60,292 bases of DNA from assembly GCA_023460235.1 (NCBI GenBank), contig JAEWRE010000020.1, positions 1 through 60,292 of the forward strand, in the 5' to 3' direction. Shown here piece after piece: positions 1 to 9,269 of the stretch. The translations under genes were made by a program, and so were the position numbers. The notes beneath the pieces were generated by a model, which made no database searches, was not told the origin of the DNA, and worked only from the letters and a program-made list of their open reading frames with translations. Numbering within the stretch: position 1 is the first letter of the stretch; every line of letters begins with the position of its first letter. This DNA comes from Bacillota bacterium (lineage in GTDB: Bacteria > Bacillota > Clostridia > TANB77 > CAG-465).

Positions 1-2
1 TA

Positions 3-2207
3 GAAAAAGTGGCTCAAAGTGTCCAAGTAAAAGTAGCTGTGACAGATGATGTAAAAGTGGCAAAAGTAAAATGGACATCAGGACAGCAAGGAGAAAACTT
101 CTTTAAAACAGGTGGAACAGAGATAAATAATAACAGTGTAGTAAAAATAACAGCAAATGGATATTATACATTCTACGCAGAAGATGGAGTAGGAAATACA
201 CAAGTATATACACTATATGTACCAAACATAGATCTAACACCACCAGCAATAAATATACAAGTAAATCCAGATACAACTGTTGGAACAACTGTAAAGATAA
301 CAATAGATTATGGTGATAGTACAACAAAACAATATAAGATTGGTGAAAGCAACACAACATGGACAAATTACACAGGAGATATAACATTAACATCAAGCAC
401 AGTACTTGCAAAAAACTGGAAGAATAGTGACGGAACAGTAACAATATATGCAAAAGGAAAAGATAGTGTAGGAAATGAGAAAAATGAGACTAAGAAAATA
501 CTAAACTTAGATGTAGATATACCAAAAGCACCAGTAATAAATTCAAGTGCAGGATATCCAAAATTAACTTCATATGGAGTAGTTTTCGATGCACAAACAA
601 CAATAACTTATGATACAAGAACAGACATAGATAACTATTATAGTGTAGATAATGGAGTAACATGGATAAGGTATGTTGGAAGTTTTAATTATCAATCTGG
701 AACTATAATAGCAAAAAGTGTAAAGAAAAACACTGGACTAGAAGTTTCCAGTAGTAAATCTGTAACTTTTCCAAGTGATGCTTTAGATAAAAAAGCATAT
801 GATGGAAGTGATACTACATGTGATCTTGCTAGTGGTAAATATATGTTAATAGACATAAGTATGGAAGGGAAAAATGCTAGAATTAAATGGTTTGATGGTT
901 ATTATGGTCAGGCATTGATTGACTTTATTAATGAGAATGGTACTGTTATAAGCACTATTTCTCCTGGAAGTGATGGATCAGTAGATTTAATATATCGTAT
1001 ACCAGTAGGAGCAAAAAAATTAAGGCTTTATGGAAATCCAACAGGTGGAGGTTTGTATGAGATACAAGCATCAAATGAACCAACTTTTACAGCGACAAAT
1101 GGATATATGTTATTAATAGCAGATCCAACAAAAGAAATAAGAAAACCATATCAAATGGTAAGTATTTCATATTCTTCAACAAGTGTTCAAAGGTTATATA
1201 GAATTGGAACAACAGGAGAATGGAAAACTTATGAAGATAAAGCAATATGGGTAAATCAAGGTGAGACAATATATTCAAAAGGAATAGATCAGTATGGAAA
1301 TCAAACTAGAATAATTTCAAACTATACTGCTAATGTATCAGATGCTTTACTTGAAAAAGCATATGATAAAAATGATACTACTTATGATATAGCAACTGGT
1401 AAATATATGAATATAGATAGTAGTGTAGAGGGTAAAAAAGTCAGAATTAAATGGTTTGATGGCTATTATGGTCAGGCATTAATTGATTTTATTAATGAAA
1501 ATGGTTCTGTTATAGGCACTATTTCTCCTGGAAGTGATGCATCAGTAGATTTAATATATACAATACCAATAGGCGCTAGAAAGTTAAGACTTTATGGAAA
1601 TTCAAATGGTGGTATGTATGAAATACAACTATCAAATGAACCTACATTTAGTGGTACTAATGGATATATGCTATTACATATGGATTCAACTAAAGCAATT
1701 AAAAAGCCATATCAAATGGTAACTATATCATATTTTCCGACTAGTATTCAGAAGCTATATAGGATTGGAACAACTGGTGAATGGAATACATATCAAAATC
1801 AAGCAGTATGGGTAAATCAGGATCAGACAATATATGCAAAGGGAATAGATAAATATGGTAATGAAACAAGAATAACTTCTAGTTATACAGTTAATGTTAC
1901 AGATGCTATAGGAATACTGGCATATGATGGCAATTATAACACATATGATAAAATTACAACTACAGGAAAGTATATGAGAGTAGATAGTAGCTTAGATGGA
2001 AAAAGTGTAAGAATAAAATGGTCAGATGGAAGTCCATCATCAAATATAATTAGTTTCCTTAATGAATCTAAAGCAACAATAAGTTCAATATCAGTAAATG
2101 AGACTGAATTGAATCAACTTTATACAGTTCCAGTTGGAACACGTTGGATTTTAGCTTACAGAAGTTCTTATGAAGGAGCACTATATGAACTTCAACCTAT
2201 TCCATAA
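3..2207 (+). CDS. Repeat-rich surface protein, 3' part (5' end outside window)
   Basis: The frame is open from the first bases of the window, so the true start is almost certainly upstream; a GTG at 9 is only the first in-window start. The first ~250 residues are Ig-like segments of the 'Y-A-K-G-K-D-S-V-G-N' kind also seen in the gene at 43820. From about nt 777 there is a composite repeat of about 188 residues. Each unit has a ~100-residue module opening with A-L-x-K-A-Y-D (galactose-binding-like in pattern, an inference) and a ~87-residue Ig-like module containing RIGTTGEW. Units start at nt 777, 1341 and 1902; the third keeps only its first module and ends the protein. No membrane anchor or sorting signal is visible in this part. 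Likely an extracellular adhesin-type protein; ligand unknown. Confidence 0.75.
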   Translation, partial: EKVAQSVQVKVAVTDDVKVAKVKWTSGQQGENFFKTGGTEINNNSVVKITANGYYTFYAEDGVGNTQVYTLYVPNIDLTPPAINIQVNPDTTVGTTVKITIDYGDSTTKQYKIGESNTTWTNYTGDITLTSSTVLAKNWKNSDGTVTIYAKGKDSVGNEKNETKKILNLDVDIPKAPVINSSAGYPKLTSYGVVFDAQTTITYDTRTDIDNYYSVDNGVTWIRYVGSFNYQSGTIIAKSVKKNTGLEVSSSKSVTFPSDALDKKAYDGSDTTCDLASGKYMLIDISMEGKNARIKWFDGYYGQALIDFINENGTVISTISPGSDGSVDLIYRIPVGAKKLRLYGNPTGGGLYEIQASNEPTFTATNGYMLLIADPTKEIRKPYQMVSISYSSTSVQRLYRIGTTGEWKTYEDKAIWVNQGETIYSKGIDQYGNQTRIISNYTANVSDALLEKAYDKNDTTYDIATGKYMNIDSSVEGKKVRIKWFDGYYGQALIDFINENGSVIGTISPGSDASVDLIYTIPIGARKLRLYGNSNGGMYEIQLSNEPTFSGTNGYMLLHMDSTKAIKKPYQMVTISYFPTSIQKLYRIGTTGEWNTYQNQAVWVNQDQTIYAKGIDKYGNETRITSSYTVNVTDAIGILAYDGNYNTYDKITTTGKYMRVDSSLDGKSVRIKWSDGSPSSNIISFLNESKATISSISVNETELNQLYTVPVGTRWILAYRSSYEGALYELQPIP
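777..2207 (+). repeat. 564/561-bp in-frame tandem repeat, about 2.5 units
   Basis: Repeat starts are at 777, 1341 and 1902. Units 1 and 2 are very similar at DNA level, for example around 885-975 and 1449-1539, which encode the same KWFDGYYGQALIDFINENG segment with only scattered silent and conservative changes. Unit 3 is more diverged and shortened. This points to recent in-frame duplication of units 1 and 2. Confidence 0.85.
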
Positions 2208-2226
2208 TAATTTATAAGATTTTAAT

Positions 2227-2276
2227 AAAAAACATTAGAAAGTATTAATTTAATACATTCTGATGTTTTCTTTTAT
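2227..2276 (+). terminator. Probable rho-independent terminator
   Basis: Imperfect stem with outer arms AAAACA/TGTTTT and inner arms GTATTA/TAATAC, followed by a T-rich tract. It lies just after the first surface-protein gene. Confidence 0.6.
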
Positions 2277-2309
2277 TATAATATCTTTCTAATATTTTTG
2301 TATAAAAGG

Positions 2310-2338
2310 TTCACAAATAATAAAAAATATTGTATAAT
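2310..2338 (+). promoter_or_regulatory. Sigma-A type promoter for the GH18 gene
   Basis: TTCACA, 17-nt spacer, TATAAT; the start codon at 2370 follows about 30 nt downstream, preceded by an AAGGA ribosome site. Confidence 0.6.
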
Positions 2339-2369
2339 ATAAGTATTGTAAAAAAGGACGGTATAAAAT

Positions 2370-4022
2370 ATGGTTAAAGAACTGAAAAGATATATTTTAA
2401 TAGCTATTTTCGTAGCTATAAACATGGTTATATTTTTTAATGTAAATTATGCTATTAATTTAAAAAGTTATTCTAATTCTAATCTTGTAATATATGGTGA
2501 AAATATAAAGACAGATTATGCTCCATTCGTTGAAAATGGTGGAATATATATATCAGTTGATACCATTTCAAAATTGGTTGACGAGGACATATTTTATGAT
2601 AAAGTAGCAACTAAAGTTATAATTACAACTGATTTAGATGTCATAAAATTAAAGGTAGATGAAAATAAAATATCAAAAAACATGGAATATAGTGATATCT
2701 CAACACCTGCAAAATTAATTAATGGACAACCATATATTGATATAAATCTTGTAAAAGATATTTATGATATTAAAATTGAATATAATGAAAAAACAAATAC
2801 AATATCTCTTGATAAAAAAGATACTACAGATATAAATTTAAAATATAATAAAGTATTTGTATACAGCAATTTAAACACAAATTCAAATGTATTACAAATA
2901 TTAAATAAAAGTAATACGGTTACTGTATATACTGAAAGTTTAAAACATGCAAGATGGTATAAGGTAAAAACTGACTCTGGTGTAGTAGGCTATATATCAA
3001 AAAATAATATTGATGCCAATTTAATAAATCAGATGAATACAGAAGAAAATAAAACAGGTGCAGATAAAACTGCTTTAAATACTGCTTCAAAGTTTTCTAT
3101 GTTTTGGCAATATGGAAGTAACACAGATGTACTTGGAACAACAAAATTAGATGGAGTTGGAATTGTTTCACCTACATGGTATGAATTGAAAAATTTAAAT
3201 GGACAGATTTCCTCAAAATATAGTAGAGAGTACTATAACCAAGCTAAAAACTTAGGATATAAAGTTTGGCCTATAATAACAAATGGAATTGATTCTGCAA
3301 ATTACAGTGCCTCAGATACTTCTGCAATGGTTAATAGTGAATATAATAGAGAACAATTTATAAAGAACTTACTTCAAATTTGTAAGACTGATGGCATTGA
3401 TGGGATAAACGTTGATTTTGAAGCTATGAAAGAAGAAGATAAATATTTATATACTCAATTAATAAAAGAACTTACTCCAATATTTAGAAGAGCTAACATA
3501 ACTGTTTCTGTAGATATGTATTTTGTGTCATATATAGATAGAGCAGGTGTTGGAAAAGCAGCGGACTATGTAGTACTAATGGGATATGATCAAAGGGGAG
3601 CATGGTCAACTGAACCAGGATCTATTTCAGAAGTTTCATGGGTAGAAGGAAATGTAAATTCACTAATAAAAGATTCTAAAATATCGAGCAATAAAATAAT
3701 ATTAGGTGTTCCTTTTTACACAAGACTTTGGACAGTAAAAAATGGAGAGGAAAAGCCTACAACAAAAGTATATACAATGCAAGATTGTGCTACTTTCGTA
3801 AAGGAAAATAATCTTACTCCAGTTTGGGATGAAGATGCTGGCCAAAATTATGTTCAAATAACTAAAGGTGATGTAACATATAAATTATGGATTGAAGATG
3901 AAAATTCAATTAAAAAGAGAGTTGAAACTGTTAATAAGTATAATCTTGCTGGAATAACAGGGTGGAGAAAAGGGTTTGAGACTAGTAATATATGGAGTGT
4001 AATTAAAGAAAATTTAAAATAG
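2370..4022 (+). CDS. Secreted GH18-type cell-wall glycosidase with stalk and SH3-like domains
   Basis: Residues ~8-28 form an uncleaved-type signal or anchor helix. Residues ~38-150 resemble a copper-amine-oxidase N-domain (the stalk module common in Firmicutes wall proteins). Residues ~160-215 look like a bacterial SH3 domain (V-Y-S-N-L-N-T, then W-Y-K-V-K-T-D-S-G-V-V-G-Y-I). Residues ~240-550 are a glycoside hydrolase 18 barrel: the DGxxxDxE signature is present as DGINVDFE, with E351 the expected acid/base. Such proteins (YaaH/YdhD/SleL-like) cut peptidoglycan, often in spore cortex or wall turnover. Here no LysM domain is seen, so wall binding probably depends on the SH3 and stalk parts. 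It has its own promoter and sits 12 nt before the helicase gene. The glycosidase class is well supported; the exact substrate is inferred. Confidence 0.85.
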   Translation: MVKELKRYILIAIFVAINMVIFFNVNYAINLKSYSNSNLVIYGENIKTDYAPFVENGGIYISVDTISKLVDEDIFYDKVATKVIITTDLDVIKLKVDENKISKNMEYSDISTPAKLINGQPYIDINLVKDIYDIKIEYNEKTNTISLDKKDTTDINLKYNKVFVYSNLNTNSNVLQILNKSNTVTVYTESLKHARWYKVKTDSGVVGYISKNNIDANLINQMNTEENKTGADKTALNTASKFSMFWQYGSNTDVLGTTKLDGVGIVSPTWYELKNLNGQISSKYSREYYNQAKNLGYKVWPIITNGIDSANYSASDTSAMVNSEYNREQFIKNLLQICKTDGIDGINVDFEAMKEEDKYLYTQLIKELTPIFRRANITVSVDMYFVSYIDRAGVGKAADYVVLMGYDQRGAWSTEPGSISEVSWVEGNVNSLIKDSKISSNKIILGVPFYTRLWTVKNGEEKPTTKVYTMQDCATFVKENNLTPVWDEDAGQNYVQITKGDVTYKLWIEDENSIKKRVETVNKYNLAGITGWRKGFETSNIWSVIKENLK

Positions 4023-4034
4023 GAGATAATATAA

Positions 4035-7000
4035 ATGTTGATTACTGCAGATGAAATAAACCATTTTTTAAAAATTGCAGGAAATGAAAATACATTTCTT
4101 GGCAAGAAATACTTTGAACAAGGAAAAGTAAAAATCATAGATTTTGTATACAGTTCTGATGAAAATTATACAGCAAAAGTAATTGTTACAGATTCAGATG
4201 AGGGAATATTAGAAGTAAATAAAACAAAAGGTATACTTAAATTTAATTGTAATTGTAGTGTAGAACATGAAACATGTAAACATGTAATAGCCGTTTTATT
4301 TGATATGTATATTAACTCAGATAAGTATTTACTATTTAAGAAAGTCGAAGAAAAACAGACTCCGCAGTCTGCATTAAAAAGTTATTTAAATAGTCAAGAC
4401 AATTTAAGTTCTTATACACCAAAATTTATTGATTATTATGAAGAAATAGACAGTATGAATAATATTCAAAATCAAAGTGTAAATATTGTTCCTATATTAA
4501 ATCTTGGTGTAAGTGATTTGGAAGTTTCCTTTAAAATAGGAAAAACTAGAATGTTTGTGCTAAGAGATTTATATGAATTTGCTGAATCAATGAATAAATC
4601 TACTGTAATAAAATATGGCAAAGAATTTGAATTTAGAAATATAATAGAAAACTATAAAGAATCTTCAAAAGAACTTGCTAGTTTTATAAGTAAAAAAGCA
4701 CTTGAGTATGACAGTGTACTGAATATGACATCTTATTATACAACTTTTGGAAAAAAATATAAAGCTGCTTTTAGCCTAAAATATGCCGCTTTAGATGAGT
4801 TCTTCGATATAGTTAAGGATTCATATAATAAAGTTGAAGTAAAAGATAATTCTTATGAATATACAGAAATAAAACTTATAGATGAGGATCCTCTACTTAA
4901 ATTTGAAATAACAGAAAATGCAAAAGATGAAATTTCTGTTATGCATCAAACAGATAAGTATAAAGTTTTTTATGGTCAAGAGTATGTATATATTGCATAT
5001 AAAGAATATTTATATAGATGTAGCATGGATTTTAAACAAAAAGTGTTACCATTAATTGAAGAATTTATTGAACTCAAAAAAAACACAATAAACATTCCTA
5101 AAAGTAGATCTACTAGTTTTTGTGAGTATGTAATACCTTCTCTTCAAGATTTATCAAGAGTAATAGTAGACGAAGAATTAATTAGTAAACACAAGGCTGA
5201 AAAATTAATTACAAAGATATATTTAGACATTGATAATAAAAATAACATAGTATCTCAAGTTAAATTTTGTTATTTAGATGTAGAGTTTAACCCATTTAAT
5301 TTAGATGATAATGTTATATGTAATAGGAACTCTATTGAAGAGAGAAAAGTAACAAATTTACTTAGTAAATATAACTTTGTAATAGATCCTAAAGAAAAAA
5401 ATCTATATTTAAATAAAGAGGACGATATATATAATTTCCTACGAGAAGGAATAAATATATTTATGCAAAAATTTGAAGTTTTAGTTACAGATAAACTTAA
5501 GAACAAACAAATAATCTCTTCAAAAAATATTTCCTTAGGAGTTAGAGTAAAAAATGATCTTTTAGAACTTGATATAGAAAATTTTGATTTTGATAAAAAT
5601 GAAATAAACGATATATTAAAGACATATAGGGTTAAGAAAAAATATTATAGACTAAAAGACGGTTCATTTTTAAATTTAGAATCCTCAGGAATAGAAGCAC
5701 TATTAAATATAGCAGATAGTTTAAATATAAGTGAAAAAGAATTTGCAAAAGGGAAGATTGAAGTACAAAAATATAGAGCCATATATTTAGATAATTTAGT
5801 TAAAACAGATAATAATATAATAATTAAAAAAGACGATAATTTTAAACAAATTATAAGAGATATAAACAATGTTGTTGACATGAGTTTTGAAGTTCCAAAA
5901 CTTATTGAACCAATATTAAGACCATATCAAATAACGGGATTTAACTGGTTAAAAACATTAGAAAAATATGGATTTGGTGGTATACTTGCAGATGATATGG
6001 GACTTGGAAAAACAATACAAATAATATCATTACTAATTGATGCTAAAAATGATTCATCTAATACTTCTATAGTAGTATGTCCAAGTTCTTTGTATATAAA
6101 CTGGCAAAAAGAAATAAATAAATTTGCTCCAAATATAAAAGTTCTTGTTATCTCAGGAAATATGGAAGATAGAGAAAAGCTTATAGGAAAAATAAATGAT
6201 TATGATGTAATTATAACTTCTTATGATTTGTTAAAACGTGATATAAAAAAATATGAAGATATTGTTTTTAAATACGTTATAGCTGATGAAGCTCAATATA
6301 TAAAAAATAATAATACCAAAAATGCAATTGCACTTAAAGAATTAAAAAGCAAAGTAAGATTTGCACTTACTGGAACTCCTATGGAGAATTCTTTATCAGA
6401 ATTATGGTCAATATTTGACTTTGTAATGCCTGGGTATTTATTTAGTTATAAAAAATTCAAGGCTGAATTTGAAAGTAGTATTGTAAAAGATGATGATAAA
6501 GATGCAATGAAAAAATTACAAAGAATAGTTCAACCATTTATATTGAGACGTATAAAAAAAGATGTTCTTAAGGAATTACCTGATAAAACTGAAACATTAA
6601 TGTATAGTAATATGACAGAAGAACAAGAAAAAATATACTTATCTTACCTTGAAAAGGCAAGATTAGAAGTTAATAATGAAATAAAAAATAACGGATTTGA
6701 AAATAGTCAAATAAAAATATTATCATTAATAACAAGGCTTAGACAGTTATGTTGTCATCCATCATTATTTATTGAAAATTATGTTGGTGAAAGCGCGAAA
6801 CTAGACCAATGTATTGAGTTAATAGAAAGTGCAACTGGTAGTGGGCATAAAATACTACTGTTCTCACAATTTACTTCTATGTTAGATATAATTAGAGAAA
6901 ATTTAGACAGATTAAAATTAAAGTATTTTGTACTTACAGGACAAACTAAAGCAGAATTAAGAGTTGAAATGGTAGAAGAATTTAATAAAAGCAGTGATGT

Positions 7001-7307
7001 TAAAATTTTCTTAATATCTCTTAAAGCAGGGGGAACAGGTCTTAACTTAACAGGTGCAGATATGGTAATTCACTATGATCCATGGTGGAATTTATCTGTT
7101 CAAAATCAAGCAACAGATAGAGCTCACAGAATAGGGCAGAAAAATAATGTTCAAGTTTTTAAACTAATAACTCAAAATAGTATTGAAGAAAAAATTCAAA
7201 AATTACAAGATAAAAAAATGAATTTGACAAATTCGGTAATAAAAGTTGGAGAAACATTTATTAACAAAATGTCAAAAGAAGATATTCTTGATTTATTTGA
7301 AAGATAG
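4035..7307 (+). CDS. SWIM zinc-finger SNF2-family DEAD/H helicase
   Basis: At 1090 residues it has the usual bacterial Snf2/Rad54-like layout. An N-terminal SWIM zinc finger has C72, C74, C81 and H83 as CxCx6CxH. A long middle region follows that matches the SNF2-associated bacterial domain in position. The two-lobed ATPase has Walker A DDMGLGKT near residue 652, Walker B A-D-E-A-Q near 750, motif III ALTGTPMENS, and C-lobe motifs VI ATDRAHRIGQ. Proteins of this kind remodel or translocate on DNA; the biological role in Firmicutes is not settled. The ATG at 4035 is preceded by AGGAGATAATATAA. It is close behind the GH18 gene (12 nt) and probably co-transcribed, though the two functions are not obviously linked. 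A hairpin terminator follows. Confidence 0.9.
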   Translation: MLITADEINHFLKIAGNENTFLGKKYFEQGKVKIIDFVYSSDENYTAKVIVTDSDEGILEVNKTKGILKFNCNCSVEHETCKHVIAVLFDMYINSDKYLLFKKVEEKQTPQSALKSYLNSQDNLSSYTPKFIDYYEEIDSMNNIQNQSVNIVPILNLGVSDLEVSFKIGKTRMFVLRDLYEFAESMNKSTVIKYGKEFEFRNIIENYKESSKELASFISKKALEYDSVLNMTSYYTTFGKKYKAAFSLKYAALDEFFDIVKDSYNKVEVKDNSYEYTEIKLIDEDPLLKFEITENAKDEISVMHQTDKYKVFYGQEYVYIAYKEYLYRCSMDFKQKVLPLIEEFIELKKNTINIPKSRSTSFCEYVIPSLQDLSRVIVDEELISKHKAEKLITKIYLDIDNKNNIVSQVKFCYLDVEFNPFNLDDNVICNRNSIEERKVTNLLSKYNFVIDPKEKNLYLNKEDDIYNFLREGINIFMQKFEVLVTDKLKNKQIISSKNISLGVRVKNDLLELDIENFDFDKNEINDILKTYRVKKKYYRLKDGSFLNLESSGIEALLNIADSLNISEKEFAKGKIEVQKYRAIYLDNLVKTDNNIIIKKDDNFKQIIRDINNVVDMSFEVPKLIEPILRPYQITGFNWLKTLEKYGFGGILADDMGLGKTIQIISLLIDAKNDSSNTSIVVCPSSLYINWQKEINKFAPNIKVLVISGNMEDREKLIGKINDYDVIITSYDLLKRDIKKYEDIVFKYVIADEAQYIKNNNTKNAIALKELKSKVRFALTGTPMENSLSELWSIFDFVMPGYLFSYKKFKAEFESSIVKDDDKDAMKKLQRIVQPFILRRIKKDVLKELPDKTETLMYSNMTEEQEKIYLSYLEKARLEVNNEIKNNGFENSQIKILSLITRLRQLCCHPSLFIENYVGESAKLDQCIELIESATGSGHKILLFSQFTSMLDIIRENLDRLKLKYFVLTGQTKAELRVEMVEEFNKSSDVKIFLISLKAGGTGLNLTGADMVIHYDPWWNLSVQNQATDRAHRIGQKNNVQVFKLITQNSIEEKIQKLQDKKMNLTNSVIKVGETFINKMSKEDILDLFER

Positions 7308-7327
7308 AATAGATAATATGAAATTTA

Positions 7328-7364
7328 AAAAGTAAGGTATTTTATATATTACCTTACTTTTTTA
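7328..7364 (+). terminator. Rho-independent terminator
   Basis: Stem AAGTAAGGTA / TACCTTACTT with a short AT loop and a following T run. It ends the helicase transcript. Confidence 0.8.
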
Positions 7365-7418
7365 TTGCAAAATAAATTATACCGAATAAAATATATTAAT
7401 GCTATTAGAGGTGAATTT

Positions 7419-7706
7419 ATGGGAGATGTAACACAAAACTTGTTTGATAATTGCGATGGATATAAACTACTTGTATTAGCAGTAGCTATAGCAGGAATGT
7501 TAGCAGAGAGTTTGAGCTTAGATGATCAAAATGTTCTTGGAAATTTGTTACAAGCTGTGGGACAAAATCTACAGGTAATTGCTGCACAAAATAGTAAAAA
7601 TCAAAATATAGTAGATGCATGCAATGAAAAAAATAAAGATAGCAAGAAGAATGATAATAATAATGAAGAGGAAAATGATAAAGAAAAAAGCCAAGATAAT
7701 AAATAG
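7419..7706 (+). CDS. Small protein with hydrophobic helix and charged tail, unknown function
   Basis: I choose the ATG at 7419 because GAGGTG lies 6 nt upstream; an earlier in-frame start at 7365 overlaps the preceding terminator. The protein has 95 residues. Residues ~10-60 contain alanine/leucine-rich helices with L-G-N-L-L-Q-A-V-G-Q-N-L-Q-V-I-A-A-Q, a pattern I associate with small clostridial proteins of unknown function (DUF6774-like, uncertain). The last ~35 residues are Asn/Lys/Glu-rich and look disordered. No catalytic motif is visible. It stands alone between the helicase terminator and the sigma-factor operon. Confidence 0.6.
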   Translation: MGDVTQNLFDNCDGYKLLVLAVAIAGMLAESLSLDDQNVLGNLLQAVGQNLQVIAAQNSKNQNIVDACNEKNKDSKKNDNNNEEENDKEKSQDNK

Positions 7707-7814
7707 TTGTTTTATTAATAAATTTATAGTAAAATAGAAGAAAACAGTTAATTTGTTATCTTTTATTTTTTTTTTTCGTTATATAGGTATAATATCTTTT
7801 AGGGGGGAGAGTAT

Positions 7815-8345
7815 GTGAAAATTGATTATTTAGTAGAAAAATATAGCAGACTTATATATAAAATCTGTTTTGACATGTTAATGTCCCCACAAGATGCAGA
7901 AGATGCAACGCAAGATACGTTTTTAAATTATTATAGAGTTGAAGAACGATATAATGAGCTTAGTGAAAATGAAATAAAAAATATACTTTGTAAAATTGCC
8001 TTAAATAGATGTAGAGATATATTAAAAAGTAAAATAAAAAAATATGAAAAAGTAATTGATGAAGATTTGAACTTTTTTGAAAATCATGAAGATGGCTTTG
8101 ATATTGACTATGATATTATAAAATCAGAAGAATCAACATATGTAAGAAAATTAGTCGATGAATTAAAGGAACCTTATTCAACAATCGTTAATTATTATTA
8201 TATTGATGGATTTAGTTTGGACAATATATCTATAAAGACTGGGATACCTAAAACTACATTAAAGATGCAACTATATAGAGCAAAGAAACAACTAAAAGAA
8301 AAGATAATTTCAGATAAGGGAGGTGGATTACTTGAAAGAGAATAA
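7815..8345 (+). CDS. ECF-type RNA polymerase sigma factor
   Basis: At 176 residues it is the typical ECF size. Region 2 is at residues ~5-70, with the core-binding and -10-recognition helix M-S-P-Q-D-A-E-D-A-T-Q-D-T-F. Region 4 is at ~110-165, with helix-turn-helix S-L-D-N-I-S-I-K-T-G-I-P-K-T-T-L-K. The start is GTG at 7815; the strong ribosome site AGGGGGGAG ends a few bases before it, and an ATG two bases upstream is out of frame. The gene heads a four-gene run (7815-9941) with tiny gaps or overlaps; the next gene starts inside its 3' end. The combination of an ECF factor with a small one-pass membrane partner and LiaF-like proteins suggests an envelope-stress regulon. The inducing signal cannot be read from sequence. 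Confidence 0.88.
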   Translation: MKIDYLVEKYSRLIYKICFDMLMSPQDAEDATQDTFLNYYRVEERYNELSENEIKNILCKIALNRCRDILKSKIKKYEKVIDEDLNFFENHEDGFDIDYDIIKSEESTYVRKLVDELKEPYSTIVNYYYIDGFSLDNISIKTGIPKTTLKMQLYRAKKQLKEKIISDKGGGLLERE

Positions 8346-8745
8346 TGTTAATGAAAAAATAAATAAAATTGATAATTTATTAAATAATGAAATTGAGTTT
8401 AATAAATATATAGAACAAATAGAAGCTATGTCAGAGTTAGACCATAACATAACAGCTAGTTTAAATAATAATATACTTAATAAGATAAATTTAATAAATA
8501 ATAGTAACAAACAAACTAACATAATAAAATTTAAAAATAAATTACCAAACATTTTAAAAATAGTTGCTTGTACTTTATTTGCTATAATAATGTGGGAAAC
8601 AGTATTTTCAAGTAAAGTAAGCTATGCAACTAATCAAAATATGAACATTGAAAAGACAGAAAGTTTTTATGAAAAAATAGATGAGAAATTAAAAGAAATA
8701 AATAATTTCTTTATAAATTCTATAAAAAAAGAAAGGGGAAATTAG
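8332..8745 (+). CDS. Putative membrane anti-sigma factor
   Basis: The likely start is TTG at 8332 because AGGGAGGTGG ends 5-6 nt upstream; a GTG at 8323 lies within that ribosome site. The 137-residue protein has an acidic/asparagine-rich cytoplasmic part (~1-70) and one hydrophobic segment at about residues 78-95. A short extracytoplasmic tail then follows, with S-S-K-V-S-Y-A just after the membrane segment. There is no zinc-binding HxxxCxxC motif, so it is not a classical ZAS anti-sigma factor. Its position, overlapping the 3' end of the sigma gene by 14 nt, and its topology are the basis for the anti-sigma call. Similarity at sequence level is not evident to me. Confidence 0.6.
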   Translation: MKENNVNEKINKIDNLLNNEIEFNKYIEQIEAMSELDHNITASLNNNILNKINLINNSNKQTNIIKFKNKLPNILKIVACTLFAIIMWETVFSSKVSYATNQNMNIEKTESFYEKIDEKLKEINNFFINSIKKERGN

Positions 8746-8746
8746 T

Positions 8747-9250
8747 ATGAAGAAAAATTTGTTTTTTACATTTTGCTTTAGTTTTATTCCAGGTGCAGGA
8801 CAAATGTACCAAAATTATATGAAAAGAGGACTATCTATCATGATGGTATTCATGCTATTCATAGGGTTTTCAATATTATTCTCAAATGAAATATTTGCTT
8901 TGCCATTACCAATAATATTTGCATATAGTTTCTTTGATACATATAACATTAGAAATAAAAAAGATGAAGATGATGAACCAAAAGATGAATATATATGGGA
9001 TGTATTTAATTTAAAAAATACATTCACGAATATAGATGAAAAAAAGAGGAATTTAATACTTGGTGTAATATTAATATGTTTTGGAACGTATGTAATATTT
9101 AATAATGTAATATTAAATATTCTTGGAATGCTAGAGCTATACGAACTTAGAATATATATATATGAAATAACTGATTATTTGCCATTAATTATAATATCAC
9201 TACTTTCATTGTATGCTGGTGTTAGAATTCTTGCAAATAAAGAAAAGTAA
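8747..9250 (+). CDS. Small polytopic membrane protein (TM2/DUF5668-like)
   Basis: The 167-residue protein begins with a TM2-like segment: F-I-P-G-A-G-Q-M-Y-Q-N-Y-M-K-R-G followed by two hydrophobic stretches (~25-60). There is a charged cytoplasmic linker (K-K-D-E-D-D-E-P-K-D), and two more hydrophobic stretches (~100-165) of the L-I-L-G-V-I-L-I-C-F-G type found in DUF5668-like proteins. The start ATG follows the previous stop by one base and has AAAGGGGAAA as ribosome site. Four-gene operon membership suggests a role in the envelope response governed by the sigma factor. Biochemical function is unknown. Confidence 0.65.
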   Translation: MKKNLFFTFCFSFIPGAGQMYQNYMKRGLSIMMVFMLFIGFSILFSNEIFALPLPIIFAYSFFDTYNIRNKKDEDDEPKDEYIWDVFNLKNTFTNIDEKKRNLILGVILICFGTYVIFNNVILNILGMLELYELRIYIYEITDYLPLIIISLLSLYAGVRILANKEK

Positions 9251-9269
9251 AATTTTGGAGTGTGATAAA

